Below, piece after piece: positions 16,716 to 24,350 of a DNA stretch of 64,000 nt. The stretch is from an uncultured Candidatus Saccharibacteria bacterium (GTDB taxonomy: Bacteria > Patescibacteriota > Saccharimonadia > Saccharimonadales > Saccharimonadaceae). The stretch is from assembly GCA_938036825.1 (NCBI GenBank), contig CALHWD010000005.1, forward strand, positions 135,320 to 199,319, written 5' to 3'. A program made the position numbers and the translations under genes. Within the stretch, counting starts at the first letter, position 1, and each line of letters opens with the position of its first letter. The notes under the pieces were generated by a model, which had not been told where the DNA came from, did no database searches, and was given only the letters and a program-made list of their open reading frames with translations.

Positions 16716-17306
16716 TTATTGCTTTACGCGTCCAAGTACCCGCTCCACGAGGAGGCTATTATCCACAACAGTATCAAGGCGAGCAGCTTTTGCTAAGCCA
16801 GCCACCGACTGGTGATTACCTTCCCCATCAGTTCCGGTTCGGTCATACTTTTCGTCTTGAGCGAGCAGCACCTCTGTTTGTTGCTCTTGGCTGCTGGTAG
16901 TAGCATGAGTGGTATCAGCAACGGGCTGCAGCTTGCCATCCTCCATTGTCACGCCATAGGCTTTTTGCAGATATGCATTAGTGAAATCAATGTTTTGCTC
17001 CTGTAGCACCGCGAGTGGCACACATTTCTCGAGCTGGTGGATGTTGCTTCGGTTGACTGGCTTGGTCATCCGCACTAGCACCGTGCCATCCTTGTCGATA
17101 ATCTCTCTATCAGTCCACCCTTCGTCGAGCTGGCCGCTGCTGCGCAGTACATTCCACTGGTGGCGTGGCACATCGTTGCGTTTGGGAATGCTGTGCGTAT
17201 CGGGATGAGTTGCACGCTCTTTTGGCGTGCCATCCGTTGTAATTGGCTGCGTCAAGAGGTGCTCGGGCTGTCGTGGTGGGAGTGATGCCGAATATTTTTC
17301 CGTCAT
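16716..17306 (-). CDS. Hypothetical protein, 196 aa
   Basis: Unrecognised hydrophilic protein. The N-terminal 50 residues are Pro/Thr/Arg-rich and probably disordered; the middle has QWNVLRSSGQLDEGWTD and DGTVLVRMTKPVNRSNI, which reads like a small alpha/beta domain; the C-terminus (AKAARLDTVVDNSLLVERVLG) is helical. ATG 17306 is chosen by composition; no convincing ribosome site precedes it. No signal peptide. Its style resembles the other orphan proteins at 33655 and 19778, but I see no sequence match. Confidence 0.55.
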   Translation of the reverse strand: MTEKYSASLPPRQPEHLLTQPITTDGTPKERATHPDTHSIPKRNDVPRHQWNVLRSSGQLDEGWTDREIIDKDGTVLVRMTKPVNRSNIHQLEKCVPLAVLQEQNIDFTNAYLQKAYGVTMEDGKLQPVADTTHATTSSQEQQTEVLLAQDEKYDRTGTDGEGNHQSVAGLAKAARLDTVVDNSLLVERVLGRVKQ

Positions 17307-17397
17307 CTTTTTATGATACCATGAAATACTACTAAGGAGAAATCGCTCAGAAGCAAGGGCTCGCTGCACGCTTCATTCGACAGCCCTCTGGCCTCTG

Positions 17398-17784
17398 TTA
17401 TTCTTGGCTCATGCCCAGGTGATACTTAATACGGGCCACTACGTCACCAATCATCACTTGCGACTTGACGAGGTAGTCATCCACTCCTAGCTGCTTAGCC
17501 CGCTCTTTGTCCTTGGGCTGACTCAGTGCTGTCAGCATGATAACGCGGACGTTGGTAGTGTCTGGGGTGTTACGCAAGATGTCGAGTACGTCGAAGCCGC
17601 TGATCTTAGGGATCATCACATCAAGCAAGATCAGATCAGGCCGAACATCGACCACCGCCGAGAGTGCATCTTCGCCATTGTGCACTTCGCTCACCGCAAA
17701 GCCCTCCAGCTCGAGCCGCGAGCGATACACTGCCAGCAGCGCGGTGTCGTCTTCTACTAAGAGAATTTTCTTTCGTCTGTCCAT
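17398..17784 (-). CDS. Single-domain response regulator (CheY-like)
   Basis: 128 aa receiver domain: acidic pair in LLVEDD (10-13), phosphoacceptor Asp55 in LILLDVMIPKISG, Thr85 and Lys107 (DDYLVKS). No output domain and no kinase next to it, so it may be phosphorylated by an orphan kinase such as the one at 9.2-10 kb. It follows the CtpA-type protease by 80 bases on the same strand. AAAGG lies just before the ATG. Confidence 0.88.
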   Translation of the reverse strand: MDRRKKILLVEDDTALLAVYRSRLELEGFAVSEVHNGEDALSAVVDVRPDLILLDVMIPKISGFDVLDILRNTPDTTNVRVIMLTALSQPKDKERAKQLGVDDYLVKSQVMIGDVVARIKYHLGMSQE

Positions 17785-17863
17785 ATGCCTTTATGGTAGC
17801 GTAGATACGAGGCAAATACAATACTTTTGGCGAACAATTGTTTGCCTTTTGTTGGATATATGT

Positions 17864-19096
17864 CTACTCTGCGAACTTTTGTAGTGCGCTATCGAGCTGT
17901 GGGTCACGGCCAGCGTTGCGATCATCGGTGCTCATTTTGACCTCAGTATCTGGCGCAATGCCGCCCTGTGAGATATTGCGGCCACTTGGGGTATACCAAC
18001 GCGCCACGGTGATTTTGAGCTTACGGCCGTCGGGTAGGTCAAATAGCTTCTGCACGGTACCCTTACCAAAGGTCTTTTCGCCGAGTAATGTCGCTGCTTT
18101 GTGGTCGTGCAATGCCCCCGCTACGATCTCACTGGCACTGGCGCTATTGCCGTTGACGAGGACAGTCGTCTTCATCCCCTTGAGCAGTGCCTGGCCGCTG
18201 CTCTGCACGGTGTCACGCACGACATCGCCAGACTTCTCTACTACCACGACTTTGTTCTCAAGCCACAGGCTTGCGACCTCGCGAGCAGCCGTTACATAGC
18301 CGCCACCGTTGTCGCGTAGGTCGAGTACCACAGCCCGCACCCCCTGCTGGACGAACTGCTCTGCCGCTTGGCGCGCGAGTCGGCCAGTTTGGTCATCGAA
18401 CCGGGTAATGGTGAGGATACCCACGCCATCGCGAATCTGGCTACGCACACTGGCGTCGCTCACCTTGGCCCGGACGATGGTATATTCCTCGGTCGATTCC
18501 TCACGCTGCATCACGAGCTTGACCGTCGTGCCAGCCTCGCCCCGCACTTTACTGGCCACTACCTCAGGGTTCTGCCCTTCCACCGATTGGCCATTAATAC
18601 TGCGGAAGATATCGCCGGCCCGCAGGCCTGCTTTGGCTGCTGGTGAGTCATCGACGACGCGCACTACTGTTGGATGGTTGCCCCGTGATGCAATCTCCAC
18701 GCCAATACCGCTCACTTCGCCATTGAGGCTGCGGTCAAACTGCTCAGTCTCTTGCTTGTCCATGTAGGTAGTGTAGGGGTCACCAGTGGCCGCAGCTAGG
18801 CCACGGTTAGCGCCATCGATCAGCTTCGTGTCGTCCAGTTTACCATCATATTCTGCTTTGAGTTTGCGATAGGTCTGCTGCACACTGCTCAGGTCAATGC
18901 TATCGGCCGACACCTTGAGGCCAAAGACTGGTGCAATTGCTGCATAGAGCTTGTCGGCGTACATCCCTGCCACAAAGCCAGCCCCCAGTAGCAGCACTGC
19001 CACGAGCAAAGCCGTTAGCTGCGAGATAGTCAGCTTTTTTGGTTCATCATAGTCATATTTCGAGCGGCTCGCGCTCGCCGTGTCACTCCGTACCAT
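17864..19096 (-). CDS. C-terminal processing protease, S41 family (CtpA/Prc-like)
   Basis: 410 aa: cytoplasmic basic tail, one membrane anchor (about 25-45), a helical segment, a PDZ domain (about 125-210, SGIGVEIASRGNHPTVVRVV to GDIFRSINGQ), then the protease core with LDLRDNGGG, the nucleophile Ser in NSASASE and the general-base Lys in LLGEKTFGKG. The enzyme cleaves exported proteins near their C-termini in the cell envelope. TATAAT lies eight bases before ATG 19096, so the leader is one or two bases at most. Confidence 0.92.
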   Translation of the reverse strand: MVRSDTASASRSKYDYDEPKKLTISQLTALLVAVLLLGAGFVAGMYADKLYAAIAPVFGLKVSADSIDLSSVQQTYRKLKAEYDGKLDDTKLIDGANRGLAAATGDPYTTYMDKQETEQFDRSLNGEVSGIGVEIASRGNHPTVVRVVDDSPAAKAGLRAGDIFRSINGQSVEGQNPEVVASKVRGEAGTTVKLVMQREESTEEYTIVRAKVSDASVRSQIRDGVGILTITRFDDQTGRLARQAAEQFVQQGVRAVVLDLRDNGGGYVTAAREVASLWLENKVVVVEKSGDVVRDTVQSSGQALLKGMKTTVLVNGNSASASEIVAGALHDHKAATLLGEKTFGKGTVQKLFDLPDGRKLKITVARWYTPSGRNISQGGIAPDTEVKMSTDDRNAGRDPQLDSALQKFAE

Positions 19097-19195
19097 ACTA
19101 TGGTATTATACTACGCCAGGCGACGCGGCAAAAGAGTACGAAGATACCATCTACCCTCGTGCTCTATCGCTCTCTATTTCACCCTTCACGTTCAG

Positions 19196-19486
19196 TTATT
19201 TCTTTTATATCTATCTTCATATATTCTCCTTTTCTATCTCTATATATCTATACATCTCTTTCTCTATATTTCTCTATCTATTTCTATATCCATCTCTATA
19301 TTTCTATCTATTTCTCTACTTATCTCTATTCATCTATCTCTATCTCTATCTTTATCTCTATTTACTTATTTTTATATCTCTTTATTTCTATCTTTATATT
19401 TCTTTATTTATCTACTTATCTTTCTCTATATTCATACTATTCTCTATCTTTACCTATATCTCCCTATACATCCATATATCCATATC
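19196..19486. repeat. 291-base G-free low-complexity tract
   Basis: Not one G on the plus strand for 291 bases; it consists of degenerate TCTATATTTCTC-like units. Long Ser/Tyr/Leu-rich frames appear in all three plus frames only because stops are rare in such sequence. It lies in the 680-base gap between the divergent ctpA and 19778 genes and is followed by a purine-rich stretch, a palindrome and a G-rich motif. Confidence 0.9.
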
Positions 19487-19564
19487 GATTTCTCTCCTAT
19501 TATATATAAATATATAAAAAGAAGAGAAAAAGAACCCACGCTAACAGAGAAAAAACAGGGTAAC

Positions 19565-19590
19565 TATAGTACAAATCGATTTGTACTATA
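19565..19590. repeat. 26-bp perfect palindrome
   Basis: TATAGTACAAATC followed directly by its reverse complement, without a loop. This suits a dimeric DNA-binding protein site or a cruciform rather than an RNA terminator. Confidence 0.85.
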
Positions 19591-19594
19591 TGTT

Positions 19595-19611
19595 GGGAGG
19601 GGGAGGGAGGG
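19595..19611 (+). other. G-quadruplex-forming motif
   Basis: GGGAGGGGGAGGGAGGG: four G-runs with single-base loops, five bases after the palindrome. It also contains GGGGAGGG, which fits the GGGNAGGG pattern of FtsK-orienting sites; one occurrence is not evidence of that role. Confidence 0.75.
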
Positions 19612-19707
19612 AAAATGAGAGGAGGATAGGGAGAGAAGGTAGCAGAACTAACAATAAACAAAAGAGTTTATGCTTTTGTTGGTAACGATAGCAGTGCTTC
19701 GAACCCC

Positions 19708-19735
19708 TTGCATTTTTGCCTCATCCTCGTATAAT
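19708..19735 (+). promoter_or_regulatory. Promoter of the 235-aa gene
   Basis: TTGCAT (19708-19713), 16-base spacer, TATAAT (19730-19735), 43 bases before ATG 19778. Confidence 0.65.
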
Positions 19736-19777
19736 AGACAATTACCATTCTTTAATCAAAACGAGTGAGGTTATCTG

Positions 19778-20485
19778 ATGTCTCTTGCTGTTGTCAGCGC
19801 AAAAGAAGCGCCTGTTTATTCATTACTATCCACTGCTGAGGGTGGCTCACAGCCACTTGCCGAGCCTGTCTCTCGAGCTCAGGTTGGGTATCTTGCGCTT
19901 GTGAGCGAATCTGCCACCCAATACAACAGCAATGAGGAGCTCGATGTGATGTGCATTATCGACCACGAACGCCACCAGCGTGAGCAAATCCTCCACGATG
20001 TCATTGACAGCCTCACACGCATTATTGCCGGGATGAGAAATAGCGCCCGCGGTGACCAGCCGCCCATCACCATCACACATAGCGAGATTACCTACTCGGT
20101 GCATTATTTCTATGAGCGCTGTCTAGACTGTCGCGATTGCGGCCACGGTTTTAATCAAGACCTCTTAGCGCAGGAACAGCACGGCTTTACCTACGGTGGT
20201 GAGAAGCCGCCCAGCACAAGCGAAGCAATCAGCAACGTCAAAGAACTCTTTGTTCTACTGGCTCATATGGCCCAGGCCGATACACGCGCCGCCTTTAGCA
20301 ACAGCTACATCGCCCAGCTGCCCACTGATATTAAACCCCTCCGGGACTGCGAGAGCGATGATCCAATTGGCACAGAGTACAACCAGTATGGTTACCGAGT
20401 TAGCCCGCCCGAGACGGACAATACCACTTATATAGGCACTACCCAGACCGACATCCCACACCAGCCTACCCTATCTGCAGCATAG
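19778..20485 (+). CDS. Hypothetical protein, 235 aa
   Basis: Soluble protein of no recognised family. A helical region with VSESATQYNSNEELDVMCII and HQREQILHDVIDSLTRI precedes a short Cys cluster (CLDCRDCGHG, about 114-123) that could bind a metal but has only three Cys. The C-terminal 40 residues are Thr/Pro-rich. ATG 19778 is seven bases from GTGAGGT. It has its own promoter and terminator. A nearby exotic intergenic block may control it and the divergent protease. Confidence 0.65.
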   Translation: MSLAVVSAKEAPVYSLLSTAEGGSQPLAEPVSRAQVGYLALVSESATQYNSNEELDVMCIIDHERHQREQILHDVIDSLTRIIAGMRNSARGDQPPITITHSEITYSVHYFYERCLDCRDCGHGFNQDLLAQEQHGFTYGGEKPPSTSEAISNVKELFVLLAHMAQADTRAAFSNSYIAQLPTDIKPLRDCESDDPIGTEYNQYGYRVSPPETDNTTYIGTTQTDIPHQPTLSAA

Positions 20486-20509
20486 ACCTCAAGAATCCCA
20501 TTCACTAAA

Positions 20510-20541
20510 AAACGACCACCGCTACCTGGGTGGTCGTTTGT
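20510..20541. terminator. Bidirectional terminator between convergent genes
   Basis: AAACGACCACC (20510-20520) pairs with 20529-20539, with T-runs on both strands. It separates the 19778 gene from the CHAP hydrolase. Confidence 0.85.
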
Positions 20542-20557
20542 GCTATATATTCTTCTC

Positions 20558-21811
20558 CTACAAATAGATATACGTATCATACGTACTGGCGGGTACGGTC
20601 ATTTCGCTATAGTGACCCCAGCCAGAGCCACCAGCGTTGAAGTAGTTGAACTGGCTAATGTGGACGGTGTTACTGCCAGCGTCGTACCCTTCAATGTAGA
20701 CGATATGCCCATACTGCCCTGCTGAGATAACACCAAGAGCATTGGCTCGTGGAGTGCGGCCCGTCGAGAAACCAGCATTGCGAGCGGCATTTGGCCACAT
20801 ATTGGCGTTGCCCCAGTAGCGTGGTGCGTAACCAGTCTTTTGGTAGGTCTTCCAGGCGGCGTAGCTCACACACTGGCGGCAACCATAGCCCAGTGGATCT
20901 TCACCGCCACCAGTTGCACCACCGTGCGACATTGCATTAGCATCGACGGTACAGCCACCAGCCCACGGGTAGCCACCCATCGAACCATCTCCAGAGGTAA
21001 TACCGAGCGAGCCACCACCGCCAGCGCTGCGGATGGCTGCTTGGATGGCATCCTGCTGCGCCTTCTGGACGCGGGCTTTCTCGCTCTCGCGGTCGGCGGT
21101 GAGCTTTTGGTAGTTTGCTTCTTCATTTTGGGTCCGGGCAAGGAGGTCAGCTTGCTCGCGCTCTTTGGCAGCGAGGGCTTCGCGGGCATTCTTTTGGTCG
21201 GCCAAGACACGCTCGACTTCCTTCTTTTGCTCTTCTAGCTGCTTTTTGAGCTTATTGACCCGAGTAATCGTCTCGCTCAGCGTGGTCTGAATACTATCGC
21301 GGCGATCTTGCTCCACCACATAGTCGCCAAGGCTCCGGCTGCTGGCCAGCATCTCCAGCGGGCTGATGGTGCGGTCGACATACATATCGGCCAGCGTGTC
21401 GCCTAGGGCGTCTTGGTTAGCCTTGATATCGCGCTTTGTCTGGGTAATCTTCTCTTGCAGTTGGTCGTGCTTCTTCTGACTGATGTCGATCTGCGCTTGG
21501 ATCATTGCTTTCTGCTTCGACAAGACTTCGAGCTCATTTTGCAAGCTCTTTGCCTTCTCGTTCAGCTCCTTGGCCTGCGACTGATACTGCCCAATCTCTT
21601 TGTTGAGCGCATCAATCTGCTTTTGGTACTCTTCCTGCGACACAGCCGAGGCAGTCCCAGTGGTAACACCAAGGTAAGTGCTAACTGGCGTACTCAGCGC
21701 CATAATCACGGCAGCTGCCACAATAACCGACTTGGTAGCAAGCCCCTTGGTTTTTTTGGGTGCGGCCACAGCAGTGTGGGCACGCGAAACAGATGTGGTG
21801 GATTGTTTCAT
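20558..21811 (-). CDS. PcsB-like CHAP-domain murein hydrolase
   Basis: 417 aa from ATG 21811. Signal segment (about 25-55), a long coiled coil (about 62-260, many Gln/Lys/Glu heptads), a Gly/Ser linker, and a C-terminal CHAP amidase/endopeptidase domain with the catalytic Cys in CRQCVSYAAW and His in GQYGHIVYIE. This is the architecture of PcsB and related hydrolases activated by FtsEX; ftsE-ftsX sit directly upstream, which supports a role in cell separation. It has its own promoter with a perfect TTGACA and seven bases between -10 and ATG. Confidence 0.88.
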   Translation of the reverse strand: MKQSTTSVSRAHTAVAAPKKTKGLATKSVIVAAAVIMALSTPVSTYLGVTTGTASAVSQEEYQKQIDALNKEIGQYQSQAKELNEKAKSLQNELEVLSKQKAMIQAQIDISQKKHDQLQEKITQTKRDIKANQDALGDTLADMYVDRTISPLEMLASSRSLGDYVVEQDRRDSIQTTLSETITRVNKLKKQLEEQKKEVERVLADQKNAREALAAKEREQADLLARTQNEEANYQKLTADRESEKARVQKAQQDAIQAAIRSAGGGGSLGITSGDGSMGGYPWAGGCTVDANAMSHGGATGGGEDPLGYGCRQCVSYAAWKTYQKTGYAPRYWGNANMWPNAARNAGFSTGRTPRANALGVISAGQYGHIVYIEGYDAGSNTVHISQFNYFNAGGSGWGHYSEMTVPASTYDTYIYL

Positions 21812-21818
21812 ATTTCTT

Positions 21819-21847
21819 ATGGTAACAAGCGGTGTGTGCTTTGTCAA
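21819..21847 (-). promoter_or_regulatory. Promoter of the CHAP hydrolase, near-leaderless
   Basis: TTGACA (21842-21847), 17-base spacer, TACCAT (21819-21824), seven bases, ATG 21811. It lies in the short gap after ftsX, so the hydrolase can be made apart from ftsEX. Confidence 0.7.
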
Positions 21848-21872
21848 CACAGGGCCTCCTTTTGTATCAATG

Positions 21873-22853
21873 CTAAATCTTTAGGTAGCGGCGGGTGGCC
21901 ACCAGCGATGAGACGACGCCGATGCACGCGCCCAGTGCCATCATTGCCAGGGCGATAAGCCACCAGTAGGATGCTGCCATATCAATCGTGGGCTGGAGAG
22001 CCACGCCCCACTTCTTGAGCGAATCGCCCGAGAGGAAGAGCGTAATGATACCCAGAGTAGTCGCAATCACTGCGGCAATTACTCCATACACCACTGCCTC
22101 CACAAGGAATGGCCCACGAATAAAGCCCCGGTCGGCACCAATCAGCTTCATCATCTCGATTTCATCGCGCCGGTTGAAGATCGCCATACGGATGGTGTTG
22201 AAGATAATCAAGAACGAGATAGCAATAAAGAGGACGCTGGCCGCTACTCCCGCCTTTTGCGACATCTGCGTCCACTCTGCGATGCGCGTCGTGCCGTTGC
22301 GCCGCTGGCTCATGAAGGTTGGCGTCTGGGTGGCGCTAATCAGTGGTTTGAGCGCAGAATTGGTATTGACGAAGTCTATCAGCTGCGATGTGTCGTTGTT
22401 GTCGTGCAGCGTGATGCGGATCGTTGCGGGCAGCAAGTTTGTCGCTTCGTTAAGAGCGTGCAATTTGGCCTCGTCGTCCTTGTTGGCCTTGGCAAACTGC
22501 TCCTTGGCTTCCTCAGTACTAATAAAGCGGACTGACTCGACGTTGCTGAGGCGGCGCAAGCTCACCAGCACTGGCTGAGCGCGCTCCTCCGAGACATCCG
22601 GGCGGAGGTAGATCGAGCGATCAATATCCTTGTTGATAGCCTGAGCCGTATCAGCCAGTGAACGCTGGGCGACAAAGGTCGTAAAGACGATCAGCAGCGT
22701 AATCGTCATCACAAGCGTGGCAGCAACGGTCAGCCACGCGTTGCGGCTAAAGTTATTAACGCCATAGCGGCACATCCGGACGAACGTCAGCCACTGGCGA
22801 CGGCGGCGCTTTTGCTGCATCAGGGCGCGGGCGGTATCTTTGCGGCGGCTCAT
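21873..22853 (-). CDS. ftsX: Cell-division permease FtsX
   Basis: 326 aa with the FtsX plan: cytoplasmic N-terminus ending in RMCRYGVNNFSRNAWLTVAAT, first membrane helix (about 40-62), a large extracytoplasmic domain (about 65-200), and three further helices. FtsEX passes ATP-driven movement to a periplasmic or surface murein hydrolase. The start overlaps the ftsE stop in an ATGA. The CHAP hydrolase that follows is the likely partner. Confidence 0.92.
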   Translation of the reverse strand: MSRRKDTARALMQQKRRRRQWLTFVRMCRYGVNNFSRNAWLTVAATLVMTITLLIVFTTFVAQRSLADTAQAINKDIDRSIYLRPDVSEERAQPVLVSLRRLSNVESVRFISTEEAKEQFAKANKDDEAKLHALNEATNLLPATIRITLHDNNDTSQLIDFVNTNSALKPLISATQTPTFMSQRRNGTTRIAEWTQMSQKAGVAASVLFIAISFLIIFNTIRMAIFNRRDEIEMMKLIGADRGFIRGPFLVEAVVYGVIAAVIATTLGIITLFLSGDSLKKWGVALQPTIDMAASYWWLIALAMMALGACIGVVSSLVATRRYLKI

Positions 22854-23533
22854 TGGCGGTAACTCCCTCTGGCTTGGTCGTGCGTGATCTTGCCATGCTC
22901 AATGGTGATGACGCGGCGCTTGAGCCGGTTAACGATCTCGACATTGTGGGTGGTCAGCAGCACGGTCGTGCCGTATTTATTAATCTTCTCGAGCAAACGA
23001 ACGATATCCCAGCTGTGCTTAGGGTCAAGGTTACCAGTGGGCTCATCAGCGATAAGAATCTTGGGCTGGCGCACGACGGCACGGGCAATCGCCACCCGCT
23101 GGCGCTCACCACCACTGAGCTGGTGCGGAAATTGCTTCTCTTTACCCCGGAGGCCGACGAGATCGATCACCTTAGGTACTGTGTTCTTGATCTCGCGATT
23201 GCTCATACCTGCAATCTCCAGCGCAAAAGCGACATTCTCAAAAACGGTGCGCTGCGGCAATAACTTAAAATCCTGAAACACCACGCCAATCTTGCGGCGC
23301 AGCAGTGGAATATGCTTATCTTTCAAGGTGTCGTAGTCGATACCACCGACCACAATCTTACCCGTTGTGGGCTTCTCTTCGCGAGTAAGGAGCTTGAGCA
23401 GCGTGCTCTTGCCCGCCCCGCTCGTACCAATAATAACGACAAACTCATTGGGCTCAACATGTAAGCTTACCCGATCAAGTGCCGGCTTGGCGTCCTTATC
23501 ATACCGTTTGGTTACTCTGTCTAACAATATCAC
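22850..23533 (-). CDS. ftsE: Cell-division ATPase FtsE
   Basis: 227 aa ABC ATPase: Walker A GTSGAGKST (about 36-44), Q-loop VFQDFKLL, signature LSGGERQR, Walker B ILIADEPTGNLDP and switch His in TTHNVE. GTG 23533 is the start; TATACT lies exactly six bases before it, so this transcript appears leaderless. It is the first gene of ftsE-ftsX. Confidence 0.94.
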   Translation of the reverse strand: MILLDRVTKRYDKDAKPALDRVSLHVEPNEFVVIIGTSGAGKSTLLKLLTREEKPTTGKIVVGGIDYDTLKDKHIPLLRRKIGVVFQDFKLLPQRTVFENVAFALEIAGMSNREIKNTVPKVIDLVGLRGKEKQFPHQLSGGERQRVAIARAVVRQPKILIADEPTGNLDPKHSWDIVRLLEKINKYGTTVLLTTHNVEIVNRLKRRVITIEHGKITHDQARGSYRQ

Positions 23534-23719
23534 TATACCAGTATAGCATATGGCCGCATCTGAAGACGAGATTGTTTACATGTTGCAACGCATCGGTACA
23601 TTACACCACTGTTATGATTATGACGTAGTTAATTAGACACGACGTATCACACATTTCAAAGTACAGCCGCAGATAACTATCCTACAAAATAACAAAAATA
23701 CAAAAACCAAGGTGAGTTG

Positions 23720-23755
23720 CCCCGCGAAAATAATAGTTATATTATCTTCGCGGGG
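23720..23755 (-). terminator. Terminator of the 69-aa gene
   Basis: CCCCGCGAA (23720-23728) pairs with 23747-23755, and an inner AT stem extends it to a tight loop. The T-run comes late, at TTTTTG about 20 bases on, so it may act as a 3' protective hairpin instead. Confidence 0.55.
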
Positions 23756-23766
23756 CGTAGTGGTGG

Positions 23767-23976
23767 TTATTTTTGTCTCCCGGCGACCAAGACCAGCTTG
23801 ATGTGCTCAGAGGTATAAAACTCTCTGATATAAGCAGAGAACCCTAACCATGCGAGACGCATAAGGATCTCCTTGCGCTCATCCTGAGACAGGTTAGCGG
23901 GCAGCATTCTCTCATCTGACGGATGCGCCTCAAGTGAAGCGATAACAGCCCGGAGAATGGCATTCACGCGGTCCAT
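23767..23976 (-). CDS. Small hypothetical protein, 69 aa
   Basis: Helical, charged protein (MDRVNAILRAVIASLEAHP and LSQDERKEILMRLAW) of unknown family. GAGGAG lies about seven bases before ATG 23976, and a 7-bp hairpin lies immediately before that site. A strong hairpin follows the stop. The tidy leader and end suggest a real, regulated small gene. Confidence 0.55.
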   Translation of the reverse strand: MDRVNAILRAVIASLEAHPSDERMLPANLSQDERKEILMRLAWLGFSAYIREFYTSEHIKLVLVAGRQK

Positions 23977-23991
23977 AATGGACTCCTCTCT

Positions 23992-24008
23992 GCACCTCTA
24001 TGAGGTGC
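23992..24008 (-). promoter_or_regulatory. Leader hairpin of the 69-aa gene
   Basis: GCACCTC and GAGGTGC pair with a three-base loop directly before the AGAGGAG ribosome site. One arm itself contains GAGG, so the hairpin could compete with or mimic the ribosome site. Confidence 0.4.
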
Positions 24009-24028
24009 AACACGAGCCTAGCTCTTCA

Positions 24029-24148
24029 CTAAGCTCTCTTTCTTATCACCATACAAAAAACAAAACAGAAGTATCCCGATACTTCTGTAACGAAAGCAAA
24101 GAACTCATACAACATGACGTGTTGATGGTAGCAAAAAAGAGAGCTTAG
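24029..24148. repeat. 13-bp inverted repeat enclosing a nested hairpin
   Basis: CTAAGCTCTCTTT (24029-24041) and its exact reverse complement (24136-24148) flank 94 bases that hold an 11-bp inner hairpin (24065-24088). The 24089-24350 stretch between this and prfB has no gene. Confidence 0.6.
24055..24088 (-). terminator. Terminator downstream of prfB
   Basis: ACAGAAGTATC (24065-24075) pairs with 24078-24088; on the minus strand it is followed by TTTTGTTTTTTG. It lies about 260 bases beyond the prfB stop, so the transcript has a long 3' region or another RNA lies between. Confidence 0.7.
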
Positions 24149-24350
24149 CAATCAAGCAGCATCTTGAGGCTATGCAACCACTACATTATAAGATACGTAT
24201 CAACCTACAACCTATGCGGGAGGGATACTCTATTACTCTATTACTCTATTAGCTTATATGTCAACAGTGTGATGTACAAAAATGTTGTGATTTTATCATC
24301 TTATGAAGTCGTTTACTTGAGAATAGTGGTGATAATATGAGGGTTGATTT

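Noticed and set aside
19595..19611. FtsK-orienting (KOPS) site
   Set aside because: A single match to GGGNAGGG within a G-run has no statistical weight; no cluster or dif-like site was seen.
19039..19618. Three overlapping plus-strand frames of 145-172 aa rich in Ser, Tyr, Leu and Ile
   Set aside because: They exist only because the G-free tract has few stop codons in any plus frame; no ribosome site, and composition is that of the repeat.
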